A stretch of 64,000 nt of DNA from Corylus avellana. Lineage: Eukaryota > Streptophyta > Magnoliopsida > Fagales > Betulaceae. Positions 45,507-58,238 of the stretch are shown here, in pieces. The translations under genes and the position numbers were made by a program. The stretch covers positions 41,509,021-41,573,020 of the forward strand of contig NC_081541.1 in NCBI RefSeq assembly GCF_901000735.1, read 5' to 3'. A model generated the notes under the pieces. That model did no database searches, had not been told where the DNA came from, and worked only from the letters and a program-made list of their open reading frames with translations. Numbering within the stretch: the first letter of the stretch is position 1; each line of letters begins with the position of its first letter.

Positions 45507-47900
45507 TTTTTAAAATAATAGATTTCATTGAATAGTTACACATTATTTAAAAATCAACTTTTGAAGAAAAAAAATTGGTAAATGTAGCATTTTTCTAATA
45601 GAATATGTGACATATCTCTAAAACTTTTGATTTTTACGGGTACGTGAGAATCACATGCTTTAATGACATATATTAATTTATTAGATTGCGTGACTTGGGT
45701 CGAAAGAAATCTCCTTCCACCCACTTCACTTTTTCTTAAATATTTGTTGACAATAAGACGTTTTAGTCATATATAGCTTGCTTAGGATTTATTTTTTTAG
45801 CATGTGATAAGATCCATTCCATTCTTAATGGAATATGAATGGAGCAAAATTTAAGAGAATTTTATTTAAACAAGTCTTTAAAGCTGTGTCACCTGTTTTG
45901 ATGCAAAGACACCAACATCCATGTGTCGTTCACTTTGGGGTGTCCTCGATCTACCATTTTAAGCCATAAAATACATAGAATCTCATTGACTGTGTATAGA
46001 AAAGCAAAAAGGCTTGAGATAGCTAGTAGGGGAAGCTTTAAATGAAATGTTTGTGATATGATTATGAAAAGAATAACTCTGTAAAGGATACGGAAGGCAT
46101 ATATGGTCTAGGATAAAAGATGGGAACTTTTTAATGTTTTAAACTTACGATGAATATAAGTCAAGGCCATTTTTACTAGTAAAAATAATTTTTGATAAGT
46201 AAAGTAAAATGAGGGGTGCAACACAAGGACTTCCCATTTTTACTAGTAACAATAATTAAGCCATTTTTACCTATATATATATATATAAAGAAGTAGTTAA
46301 CTTATAAAGATATAAACTAATTACTTTAATTTAAGAAAAACTTCACTTATTTCCTAAATTATCATAAAGTATTAAAATTTGCAATGTGTCAGCTCCTTAA
46401 TCCTAATGAAAGAAACAAAAATAACCAAAATGATCCGTTTATTCAAAAAAAAAAAAAAAAAAACCATTTGACCCATAGTTGCATGTGTGCCGTGGGTCAA
46501 TCATCAGCCCCCTTTTAAGTTTTTTTTTTTCCTTTTTTTTTAAAAAAAAAAAAACATTAAATTTGTCAATTAAGGGTATATTTGTATTTTTTAAAAAAAT
46601 TTACAGAACAATATGAAACATTTTACTTATTAGCCATTTGAATTAACGAAAAACCCTAAGGATAGAGAGAATTAAAAGGAACTGATACATCGAATACACA
46701 TTATAAAGTTTGTAAAGCATGAAAGTTTCTCTTTATGTTAACTAAATCTTGATCCCAATATTAATTAAGTGAGAACAATATAGAAAGTAATAATGATAAC
46801 AACCAAACAAAAGGGAAAAGACAGGATATACCTATGTAACATAATAATCTTCCAACGTTGTATAATTTCTTTACAGGAACCATCATGACCAACGTCATTA
46901 TCTCTTCTTCTCTTTTCTTTTGAACAAATCATAGCGTCTCATGACTTTTTTTCTACATCCTTCCGCGGGGACAACATGACAAATTATACTACTTTTGTTG
47001 GAGGAATTGTGTGACCATGAAGGACAAACATCCGTCTACTTTAATTCTCTCACAAACTCTCTTAATAATTTGTCGGTGATCATGTTTTAGCACCTGAGGT
47101 AATAAATATAATGTAGATAAACACCTTAATTTGTAGGAGACTTGTAATAAAAGTTGTAAGAATAATGCTATATTACTATACATACACATCTCTTATATCA
47201 CTTTTATATCACTGGGATGATATAGCGGTACACATCAACTCTACGATCAATCTTTATTAAAATTAAAAAAAGAATAAAAATTCAAAAGTCGATGAACACT
47301 GCTACATCAACCTAAAACTATGAGAGTGATATGAAAGATGAGTAGTTAGAATCAGGGTGCGTTTCACATTACAATTTCATAGATAAAAAGGGTTTTTAGG
47401 GTTTTCAAAAGTTTGGGATTTGAAAACACAAAAACTTATGTCTTCAAATCGTAGGTAATAAGGTGTTTTTTTGAAAACACACAATTCTAAAGGTTAAACT
47501 GGGATTTTAAAAGTTAAACCGCGATTTTACCAAACCCTTTACGATGTTTTTAAAAATCATATTTTTAAATCACAAATCCAAAACAGACCATTACTCAAGT
47601 TGTAATATTCGTAACACACATATAAACTAGTAGGTTCCAATAAAGTAATGTTTTTCTAAATTCTAATACTATTATTAGAAACTCCCATTAATTATTATGA
47701 AAAAGTAGTTCATAAAATTGGATTCTCTCTTCTTTTGTTCAAAAGAAAAAGTAATCTTATAATATCTTTGAATGTAAATCTGTGTCTCTCGTTGTTAGGA
47801 TCTCCTTCGTAGACTCCCATGATAATGTCGATTAAAGTGGATTAATTGAGCTGTATAGATTATCCGTTTTTAGGAAGTGTAATGCTAATGCATGTTTGAA
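45507..47900. other. Intergenic DNA, no gene
   Basis: AT-rich with homopolymer runs (46445-46461, 46520-46555). A worn foldback lies at about 47165-47345. The frames seen here are short and without features. Confidence 0.45.
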
Positions 47901-47905
47901 TCTCT

Positions 47906-47990
47906 CACGTGCGGGGGAGAGCCTCGTACGGACGCGAGATGGGATCCCATGATTGGAGGAGAACACGTGGGACAGCTAGCAATGCACGTG
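47906..47990. promoter_or_regulatory. Three G-boxes in 85 bp
   Basis: CACGTG at 47906, 47964 and 47985, in a less AT-rich patch. It lies just before a TATATATGCCGACC stretch, but no reading frame follows. Possible distal element; see the HD-Zip upstream region. Confidence 0.4.
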
Positions 47991-48197
47991 GGGGATCTAA
48001 TCATATATATGCCGACCAACTCCCTTATTTTCGAATCATCATGCTAAGTTCTATGCCCCACTAGGGGTAGATGCACACACTCATATGTCCTACAACTAGG
48101 ACAATTACCCACAAATAAATATAAATAAATAAATAAAGTACTATATTAAGATAATCATTTAATATTAACCCAACAAATAAAAAAGAACCCAACAAAT

Positions 48198-48199
<2 letters not shown>

Positions 48200-48234
<35 letters not shown>
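48200..48234. repeat. (AT)n microsatellite
   Basis: About 17 AT units, uninterrupted. Confidence 0.95.
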
Positions 48235-48236
<2 letters not shown>

Positions 48237-48589
48237 CATTATTAATTTATTATGCTAGCTCTTTTCATTGCAAGCCAAAGGCTACTCTAAAAGTTTGGTA
48301 CATATTACTTCCTTTAGGTCCTCTTTCTCAATGCATAAGCCACAAGTTTGCCTTTGGTGGTATGTAAGATAACAGTTTTATTGTGCGTCTTTATAACATT
48401 TGGTGTAAAAAAATTGATTTTTGTTTAGGAAATTATGCCACATAGGCTTAAGAGAGATAGGAGAGATGATCCTCCTATCCCAAAGTCAATGTGCCGTGAT
48501 CCCTTATATCATTTGACGGTTATTGTTTTTCAGTTGGGGAACAACGCTATATAGGCTTTAGAGGATGATAACTGATTAATAGAATTACT

Positions 48590-50690
48590 TGTACAATTAT
48601 TATCTTTTTTTAGAAAACTGCATATACCCATTATGCAATTTACAATATCCTTGCTAAATTATTAATTGAAGTAATTTAATGTTACATATCATCCCCTATT
48701 CTCTCATCACCATCTTCAAATTCTATGTCGCGTGGTCTTCCATAACACTTAGTGCATGAAAATTGACACATAAAGCTTTAGAGGGATAAGGGGAACCATC
48801 CCCCATCCCCAAAAGCCTATATGGCGTTGTCCCCAATAGTATTTGGTGTATAAAGATTGATTTTTTGGCTGAACGATCATGCTACATAGATTTTTTAATT
48901 ATTTAATTACTATTAAAAAATAATATATTTAATTATTTAATTAATATTTTAACAAATTTTATATTTTGTTAGTGACAAGATTTATGTCTTGAGGAGATAC
49001 ACAATTGGCCAAAATGAAGTTAGTAATGTAATTGAAGCTACTCCTTTTTTTTTTGGTTGCTCCAATTGTTCATTGAGTTCCTTATTAATGAGCTAAAAAA
49101 GAAAATTGTAAGGAGAAATTCTACGTCCACATATGTATTGATTGATGACACCGACATTTTCTTCTGTCTTATTGGTTGTTGTATCTCCAACCATTTGTGC
49201 TGGGTTACATAGCATTTTCAGAGCTGATATCTCTGTTATTTTCAAATAGTATATTGGTATTTTATTATTATTATTATTAATTATTATTCAAGAGTTGCTT
49301 GAAATTGCAAGCAATGGCAAATCTAGCCTATATAGATTTACCATTGTCGTGGATTTTGTCATTCTACAATCTTCTTCTTCTTCTTTGAATTAAAAAAAGA
49401 AAAAATTCTTAAATTCGTACATGTGGTTTGATAGAGTTTGTAACAAAATAATTTTTTAGGATTTTAAATAACAAATAACTCTATCCATACAAATTTCAGC
49501 TTACTTTTTCCTGACAAGATTATTATAAAATTACATAACTTTAAAAAGTTATAAACAAATAAAAAGAAAAAAGGTTTGGGCGGTATATCTATGAGAGTGG
49601 CCGACAAAGAAAGCTGAATTTCTTATTTTCTAATTTTTAATATAAAATTTTAATTTCATAATGACAGCGTTGAAAAAATATCCAAAATTTGTATGAAAGG
49701 ATGTTATTTGGTTATTTAGTAGACTGCTATAAATTGATCATACAATTCTAATGTCGTGACAGTAAGGATTAGTCTTTGTTTTTCTTTTACAAGTGATCCA
49801 CTAATGTTTAATTTTTAAAGTCACATTATCAAGCTATATGATAATCATATAACAGTCTAATAAATAGTATTATTCTTTGTCAAAATAGACAATTTTTTCC
49901 TAAAAAAGCCCATAACAAATGAAAAAAAAAAAAAAAAACTTGAGCCTTTGTTATGAGCGTCTTGATAGAAATAAAATTTAACATCAAACACACTACTAAA
50001 AAAGTAATACTACATCCTCAACTTCCAACTCATTTGATTAAAGTGACAATAATTGGCTTTTATTAAACAAATTTAATGGTTGATGGGCGCCACATCAACC
50101 TAACGAGATGGGTGTCAAGGTGTAGAATAAAAATTGAGCATTTGAAATTAGAGATAAATATAAAATTAGTCAATGTGATTGACCTAATTAAAAAATAATT
50201 CAAAAGTCTATGTAGTTGGCAGAAATAACAAATCACTTTCTAAAGTTAATTTTCGTTTAATAAGTTAACGATACTTTGCTATGTCATACTTAATAAAAAT
50301 TAAACACGTTTGTTTTAATTTTTGAATATTTGACTAATAAATTAAGTGGGTTTCAGGTCTCGGAAAACAGAGCAAATTAATTGTCAAATGTGTGTATTAA
50401 TTAATGGGAATTAAAGCTGAAATGCGAGTAGGATTTGCATGTTCCCTTCACAATTGTAACCTTCACGTGAATGATGATGATGATGATGGATGTGCGCGGG
50501 CATGAATCTCCGCCATTATGATGAGATCATGATTTTCCCTGTGCGCGCGCGTGGGGAAAACGTGCACGCCCGTTGCGGACGCGCTTCGTCTATCCGGTCA
50601 ACCGTCAACGCCAGTAAAGTCGCTTTATAGACAGATTGGTTATAAAAACCCCTGACCGTGGTGAAAAAATAAAAAATTAAATAAAAATAA
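48590..50690. repeat. Distal copy of the HD-Zip upstream block
   Basis: It aligns in order with 52930-56860. Shared landmarks include GCAATTTACAATATCCTT, GCTCCAATTGTTCATTGAG, GATGACACCGACATTTTC, GAGTTGCTTGAAATTGCAAG, GGTCTCGGAAAACAGAGC, ATGAGATCATGATTTT and GTAGACAGATTGG-like words (here ATAGACAGATTGGTTATAAA). The copy stops near GACCGTGGTGAAAAAA, before the position where the HD-Zip gene begins in the proximal copy, so no gene was duplicated. The offset grows from about 4.3 to 6.2 kb because of extra sequence in the proximal copy. Confidence 0.8.
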
Positions 50691-50895
50691 AAAAATAAAA
50701 AATACGAATCTCGCTTTGTCCATGAGAATCCCAGAAAGAGTGAGAGAGAGAGAGGATCCAATGATTGTAGTGAAGTGCGTGGTCGGTTAAGCAAAGACAA
50801 TGTGACACGCACGAGTGCAATCATGGGACCACGTGTTGCCACATGGCTAAACACGTCATGTTGGTGCACGTGAACTTGTGCATGTTCCCCACGTG
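50464..50895. promoter_or_regulatory. Four G-boxes and one HD-Zip site at the distal block end
   Basis: CACGTG at 50464, 50830, 50867 and 50890, and the pseudopalindrome CAATGATTG (50759-50767), the classic HD-Zip II binding site. In the proximal copy the first G-box position reads CACGCG (near 56616) and no other G-box is present in 56380-56860. Regulatory function is inferred from motif identity only. Confidence 0.45.
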
Positions 50896-51000
50896 ACCCC
50901 CACTCTTCCCTGTCCCCGCAAATTAAATTTGAAATTTCAGTATTGGTTTTAATTACGTCATGTTAAGTCATTTGTTTATAGGAGTGCAAATTTTATTTTA

Positions 51001-51378
51001 GGAAAACTTCACTTTTGCTCCTATAAATTTTTATTTATTTTACAAATTCTCTTAAACTTTTAAATATTTAACTTTGGATCTTTGAACTTTGAATTACTCT
51101 TAATTATGACCATTCCGTCAATTTTAACCGTTAAAATTACAAAAAAAAAAAAAACTAAAATATCTCTGATTTTCATTATTTTTTTAAATAAAAAATTTTT
51201 GGAAGTTGAAATTTTATACAAAAGTCAAATATATAAATATCATGTAATATTTAAAATCTGACCGAGCGATTCACATTAAGAGAAATTCAAAGTTCAGGGG
51301 TCCAAAGTAAAAGATTTGAAAGCTCAAGGGGGTTTGTAAAATTGGGTGTAAATTCAGGGGGCAAAGTGAAGTTTTTCC
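51001..51378. mobile_element. Foldback MITE, 378 bp
   Basis: The ends GGAAAACTTCACTTTTGC and GCAAAGTGAAGTTTTTCC are inverted, and the arms continue with AACTTTGAATT / AATTCAAAGTTC. Flanks TTTTATTTTA and TTTTAATTTT suggest a target duplication of about 10 bp. Confidence 0.75.
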
Positions 51379-51479
51379 TTTTAATTTTATTTTTTTATAC
51401 GAGTGCAAATTTTTATTTTCTTTTTTTATTTTCATTTGTTTATTTATTGTTATTTTAATCTCAGTTAAAAATAAGGAAT

Positions 51480-52370
51480 AATGTAAAATCAATCCTTGTG
51501 ATTTCTATCCATGTCGTATCAAAGAGAATAGAGATGTCCCTTAAATATGCGCACAAAAAAATTTTTAAAAAAAAATTAGTTTCTGAAATTAAATTTCGCT
51601 AAAACATTTGCCAGATTTTATTAGGTGCCATATCGACGCCAATAAAATGGCGACATGTGCCATTCTTAATAAAAAACTAAATTTCTAATCTTTTTAGTTT
51701 TATATATTTATATATTTTTATTAAAAGTGATACGTGTCACCATTTTATTGACGCTAACATACCATTTAACAGAAGAAAAATGCTATAATGTAATAAAGAT
51801 TTAATTTTTAGCCCATAAAAGTCTTAGGTGATGGGACCCGTAAAATTCATCAAATATTTTAATAAAATTTGACCCAAAAATTAAATTGTATTTTTAACAT
51901 GTCACATAAACCTCTAAATTTATTTTAATATAATAGAAAATAATTTATAATTTAAACTAATCATAGAGACCGAGTTTCCATTCATCCCAAAAATGAATAA
52001 TGACAATCACGTAACGTAAGTGCGGCAAAACATGGGAAAGAGCAAGTGAATGATTGGGTGGTGGGGACTTAATGGTCCAAAAGTCCCAAGGAGAGGCACG
52101 TGACAATCACGCTAAGAGATTTGAGAAAGATTTGGTGGGTGGGGAAGAGGAAGAACACCTTTAGTTTCCATAAAGTTTCGATTCGTTACGTCATATCAAG
52201 TTGATGTGAAGCATAATACCAACAAATATTTCCAACTCCAAAATTCTCAACATTGAATTCATTATTGGATTTCAAATACAACAAATATATGTGAAGTCAA
52301 TTTATAGAATTGTTTTACATATAACTTGTAAGCTTTTCATTATTATCTTTTTTTTTTTTTTCTTTTTTCT
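51480..52370. other. AT-rich stretch with a worn repeat, no gene
   Basis: 51480-51720 resembles 720-960 (ATGTCGTATCAAA; GGTGCCA...AATAAAATG). One G-box lies at 52097-52102. No coding frame. Confidence 0.4.
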
Positions 52371-52571
52371 TAAAAATATATATTCTCCTCAAATTACCAA
52401 GTAAATTTGTAATATTCTTCTTAAATTATTAATTGAAGTAATTAATACTATACGTCACCCCCACTTTCCATTCATAAAGCTTATATGACGTGGTTTTCAT
52501 AATATTTAATGCAAAAAATTTGTTTTTTGGTTACAAAACGGATCGGGTTTACATGCTGTTATTTTAATAAC

Positions 52572-52717
52572 AGCATGTATGCTGTAGTTTAATCAATGGT
52601 CAAGATTGAATTTCTCAAAATTTTACTTTATTTTCTCTCTCTTATTAAAAGTTTCTAAAATTAAGTCAACTTTGAGATTTAATCTTAACCATTGATTAAA
52701 CTACAGCATACATGCTT
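52572..52717. mobile_element. Foldback MITE, 146 bp, with 13 bp direct repeats
   Basis: TTATTTTAATAAC occurs at 52559-52571 and 52718-52730. The ends AGCATGTATGCTGTAG and CTACAGCATACATGCT are perfect inverted repeats, and the pairing continues through TTTAATCAATGGT / ACCATTGATTAAA. Confidence 0.85.
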
Positions 52718-52929
52718 TTATTTTAATAACAACCTAAGTCAAATCCAAAAAAAATCATCATACATAAGCTTTAGAGAGACGACACTCATGAGAGAGACCA
52801 TCCCCATCCCAAAGCTTATATGCCGTGATCCTTAGTGATATTTGGTGCATATTGTTTTTTGGTTGGAAAACCACCCTATATAGGCTCTAGCCTTTAGAGG
52901 ATGAGAAGTGATTAAGATAATTACTTGTA

Positions 52930-54008
52930 CCCATTGTTATATTTTTAGAGAAGTGCACATACCCATTATGCAATTTACAATATCCTTCATAAATTATTAA
53001 ATGAAGTAATTAATGTTATATATCACCATTGTTCTCCCATGAATAGATCATCTTCAGTTTAAATGAACTAGAAAATATCTAGTTAGTTATAATGAAATGA
53101 CATTTTTGTCTTTTCAATTTTTGAAAAGACAAAAATATTCCTCTACTATGACTAACGAGATATTCTTCAATGCAAATGAAATGAAGATGATTCTAATTTG
53201 TCCTCCCATGCCTATTTTCAAAGTCTATGTCATTTGATTTTTATAATATTTAGTTCACGGGTATTGATTTTTTGGCTGGGAGATCATGACACATAAATTT
53301 TAGAGGGATAAATGGGATTATCTTTATCCCCAAAAGCCTATATGGCGTAATCCTTCATAATATTTGGTGTATGAAGATTAATTTTTTTGAGTCGGATAAT
53401 CAACTCAAATTATTTTACTATTTTAGGGTATGATAAGTGACGAATATAATTACTCATGCCCATTATTTATCTTTTTGGAAAAGTACATATACTACTCAAA
53501 TTATGCAATTTACACTATCATTCCTAAATTGTTAATTGAAGTAATATCTCCAAAATTACTAAAATATTGAAATGTATTCCTTCAGTTCTACAAAAGTATT
53601 GACAAAAACACCTTTATTCAAAAATTTTAAAAAATAATAATTATATTGGTGGGTCCTCCTCAGACTCATGGGCACCATGGGTTGCTTTTTTTTTTTCTTT
53701 TTTTTTTTTAAAAAAAAAAAATTATGGCCATTTTGCCTTTTTTTTAAGGACAGAAGAAATACATTGTAATTTCTCAGTAGTTTGAAGGATATTACTTTAA
53801 TTAAAGGGAAAATTATACTTTACACTTCAAGGTTTTATTAAAATTTTAATTTGGCATCTAATATTTGAAAATTGGCAATGTACTTCAACAAAGTATCAAA
53901 AATTTACAATGTGACCCATCCGTCAATAATTTTTGTTTTGAAAAGACCTAATTGTCCCTATATGTTTGAAAAAAAAAAAGCAAAGAAAATTGGAGTTGGC
54001 AACGACTA

Positions 54009-54040
<32 letters not shown>

Positions 54041-56860
54041 TTAGGGCATTTTTGGAATTCTCTCAAAAACTAAGGGGCAATTTCGGAATGTACAAGCAAA
54101 AAAATGCAAGTGCACTGCACATGAGCAATTTTCCGTAAAATTAGACCGAAATCGCTAACAGATGGGTTACATTATGAATTTTTAATACTTTATTGTGGTA
54201 CATTGTCAATTTTTAAACATTAAAAGTTAAATTAAAAATCAAGTAAAACTTCATAAGAATAAAGTATAATTTTTTCTTAATTGAAAGTTTGGAGATCATT
54301 CCAAATTGCATGATAATTCATAGAAGTTTATATACTTTTTCCAATTTTGCTTTTATTTTTTTATAATAAAAAATGAGTCTTACTCAACTGGGAAATGATG
54401 TGATGGATAACAGATATCTGCCATAGTTGTTTGCTTCTGCAAAGGGGATATGATATCTATACGAAATAACTAGTCGATAAGATCATGGAGTGAATCCTCA
54501 CTTCATTTTTGTTCCTATTTGAATCATTGTGTCAGAAGATTTTTCTGATTTTGCTTATGGATTTTATTAAATTATTCATTATTTTAAAAACTTAAAATAA
54601 TAATAATAAATAAATAATTTAATTATTCAATTAATATTTTAATTTTTATATCACGTAATTTAAATGAGAATTAACAAATTAAGAATTAATTAATTACCAC
54701 TTATTTTAAAAACTTAAATCCATTAATTTTTTTTTTTTTTTTTTTGTTGCTGCTCCAATTGTTCATTGAGTTACTTATTAATGAGCTAAAAAAGGAAATT
54801 GTAAGGAGAAATTCTATGTCCACATATATATATATATATATATATTGATTGATGACACCGACATTTTCTTCTGTCTTATTGGTTGTTGTGTCTCCAACCA
54901 GTTGTGCTGGATAGCATAGCATTTTCAGAGCTGATATTTCTGTTATTTTCAAATAATATATTGGTATTTTATTATTGTTATTAATTATTATTCAAGAGTT
55001 GCTTGAAATTGCAAGCAAATGGCAAATCTAGCCTATAGAGATTTAGCATTGTCGTGTATTTTGTCATTGTAAATGTGATTGCGTGGAAGTCTTTTGGGGT
55101 AGGTCTCCTCATCCCAATACCATTGTCTTTCAATTGTTTATTTTAATTTGTTTTCTTCGTGGGAGTCTAACTTGATTTGAAAAAAGAAAAAAGAAAAATG
55201 TTAAATTCTTACATGTGGTTTGAGTTTGTAATAAATACCATAGTCTCCAAAACCAACCAAGGCGATGATGGCTTGGTAGTTTTGTCAACGAGTATTTAGT
55301 CTATAAGGTATTTTGTTAAGAAAAAAAAAATTATTTAGTGCGAAAAGTTATATTATTTTTTAGTGTTTTAAGTTTAAGTGTCTGCTTCTTATTTGGGAGT
55401 GCAAAACACCCTCTCTACACCGTAACCCTATTGAAGTGTGGGTTGTATGGCTATGAGAGTGGGCCAAAACCAATGCCTAATTTTATTTATTTATTTTCTA
55501 ATTTTTAAGATAAAATTTTGATTTCATAATGATAACGTCGGAAAAATAGCCAAAATTTGCGTGGAGTTATTTGCTACACATACATGCAACAAAGAGTTAT
55601 TTGTCAAAGGGTAATGTTAATACTATTTAGTAAACTGTTAGAAAACTGCCATATAACTTGAAATGACATGATAGTTAAAATCAGTCTTTACATTTTTTTA
55701 CAAATGATGATTTAATGGTTGATTTTCACAGTCACATTATAATATTTGTATGACAGTTATACAACAGTCTAGTAAATATCATTACTCTTAGTCAAAAGAC
55801 TCAAAACTGTAAACTAAATGAACGAATTTTTCCTAAAAAGAGGCCATAACAAATGAAAATAAAAAGGAAAACGCTACATTTTCTCCCCATGTTTTTCTCC
55901 CATCTTCCTACTTTTCAAAATTATCATTGGATTTGAAAAATTATGAGAATGAGAGAAAAACCAGGAGAGGATGTATTGCATATCTCAAAGAAAATAAGAA
56001 CCCCATTGAGCCTTTGTTAGAAGTGTTTTTGGTAAAAGTGAAATTTAACTACATATTCAACCGTCATTTCACTTGGCTGATATAACAGTATTCATCGGTT
56101 CTTAGATTAGTCTTTATTAAAATAATAAAAAATATATCTTTTTAAAATTTAAAATTATATTTTTTTTCTTAATTACTTTCATAATTATCCACTGGTATTT
56201 CAATTAATGAAGGAAATATGAGCACCAATGATATGTTAGTACCCTAACAAACGTTGATTTTTGAATATTTGACTAATAAATTAAGTGGGTTTTTTCAGGT
56301 CTCGGAAAACAGAGCAAATTAATTGCCAAATGCGTGTATTAATTAATGGGAATTAAAGTTGAAAAAAATGCGAGTACGATTTGCATGTTCCCTTCACAGG
56401 GGTAACCCCAATAACACCGCCACTACCACCACCTAACCGTAACCTTTCCTACTCTGCCTCATGACTGGACCCCACCAAACCCCCCTTCACTCTCCACTCG
56501 CGCCTACAAATCCCACGCGCCGTGATCAAAATCTGCGGACCCCACCACCCTTTGAATGACACTCGTTGATTTGATGCTGGCATGCTGGTCAAAAGCCCAT
56601 GTCATGGGCCCCACGCGAATGATGATGATGGATGATGGATGCTCGCTCTCTCGCTCTCGGGCGCACATGAAATCTCCGCCATCATGATGAGATCATGATT
56701 TTTTTTTTTAGCGCGCGTGGAGAAAACGCGCAGGCACGTTGCGCACCAGCTTGGTCTTCCCGGTCAACGGTCAACGGCGAGAAAGTCGCTTTTGTAGACA
56801 GATTGGTAATAAAAACCCCAGACCGTGGTGAAAAAAGAAAAAAACTTGACAATAAAAGGA
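52930..56860. repeat. Proximal copy of the HD-Zip upstream block
   Basis: See the entry at 48590 for shared landmarks. This copy ends about 460 bp before the HD-Zip start codon. Relative to the distal copy it contains the MITE at 53807-54276 and an additional GC-richer stretch at about 56400-56610 (CCGCCACTACCACCACC). The words ATGATGAGATCATGATTTTT and GTAGACAGATTGG are the best conserved. Confidence 0.8.
53807..54276. mobile_element. Foldback MITE, 470 bp
   Basis: The left end GGAAAATTATACTTTACACTTC pairs with the right end CTTCATAAGAATAAAGTATAA, and inner arms include TGAAAATTGGCAATGTAC / GGTACATTGTCAATTTTTAAA. Flanks TTAATTAAAG and TTAATTGAAAG look like a target duplication. An older copy of this family near 2140-3345 is split by a hAT element. 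Confidence 0.7.
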
Positions 56861-57056
56861 ACTCTCAGTTACGAAAGCTATATTTAACCATGGTTAAATT
56901 AGGGGTTTAATCATGGTCTAGAAAGTTGAACCCGGGGATTGTGTCAAAGCCAAAAAGCCAGCAAGCCAAGAGGAGAGCAAAGCCAATTATATCATGATTG
57001 AGCCAATAGCCTCTCTGACAGAAGTCATCATTAAATCTATACCCCTTCGTTCTCTC

Positions 57057-57090
57057 TCTATATATATGTGTGTATATATATCTATATATA
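57057..57090 (+). promoter_or_regulatory. TATA-rich core promoter of the HD-Zip gene
   Basis: TATATATATG and TATATATATCTATATATA lie 230-260 bp upstream of the ATG, followed by a pyrimidine-rich leader (TCCCATCCATCCTTTCC). A leader of about 200 nt would be usual for this class. Confidence 0.55.
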
Positions 57091-57317
57091 GTCCCATCCA
57101 TCCTTTCCACTGTACTGCAAAAAGAAAAAGGTTGTGACACCACAGCTGCCAAAGCTTGAGTCATTTTCTAGCCTTCTTTTCCGTTTTGCTTTCTCTGAAT
57201 CCAAACGCTCTGGGAATCAGACCAGATATTTGAAAGACAAAACAGAGAAGCTTGGTGGGTTTTGTTGGTTTTTTTTTTAATATTTTTTGTATTGGTGGAA
57301 GGAGGAGGAAGAGAGAA

Positions 57318-58200
57318 ATGGGGGAGAAAGATGATGGGTTGGGGCTTGGGCTTGGGCTGGGGTTGAGCTTGAGCTTGGGATGTGGTGGGAATCTGCAGAC
57401 TTCTGTGAAAATGAATCCCATGCAAAACAAGCAGCCGCCTTCACAGATGGTGCAAAATCATGACAAGAAGAGTTCTCCTTGGAATGAGATGTTTCAGTTT
57501 CCTGGTAATCTTTCTGTTTTTTGTTCTTATGGTTTTTATTTTTCCCTTTCAAAGTTCAGAATCTGCTTTCAGATCCGTTCTATTAGAATCCCTTTTATCA
57601 TCTTCTGCATATATTTTCATTACAATATATTTGCGTTTGTTTTTGTAAGAGAATGTTCAAAATGATTTCCCTGTTAACTTATTGGGAAAATTTGGATAAC
57701 TTTTGTGCTCCAACACGACCATTATCATGTCTTTAATTACAATACTGCCATTCTCATGGGCAACCACCCTTCCACGTAAACTTAATCGGAAAGATTTCTT
57801 CGAAACTCACGTGGAAAGACGTTTGCAGATCGAAACCCAGATGCGAGGCCGTTGCTGGGAGGAGTGGACGTGAACCGGCTGCCGTCGATGGCGGATTGCG
57901 AGGATGAAAATGGGGTTTCTTCACCGAACAGCACGGTTTCGAGCTTGAGCGGGAAGAGGAGCGAGAGAGATGCAAACGGCGACGAGAACGACGCCGAGAG
58001 GACCTCGTGCTCTCGCGGCAGCGACGACGAAGATGGCGGCGGCGGCGACGCTTGCCGGAAGAAGCTCCGGCTGTCCAAGGAGCAGTCTCTGGTGCTGGAG
58101 GAGACCTTTAAGGAGCACAATACTCTCAACCCGGTGAGTGGCGTTTTGGTTAATTTTGTGTCATGTAAGGGTGTTTTTAATAATATTGTTTAGTAGACTG

Positions 58201-58238
<38 letters not shown>

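Noticed and set aside
48000..48060. A gene start after the TATATATGCCGACC stretch near the G-boxes at 47.9 kb
   Set aside because: No reading frame or splice-ready exon follows within 500 bp.
57277..58129. Minus-strand frames over the HD-Zip exons
   Set aside because: They are shadows of the GC-rich HD-Zip coding exons, which have a complete four-exon model with all domains.
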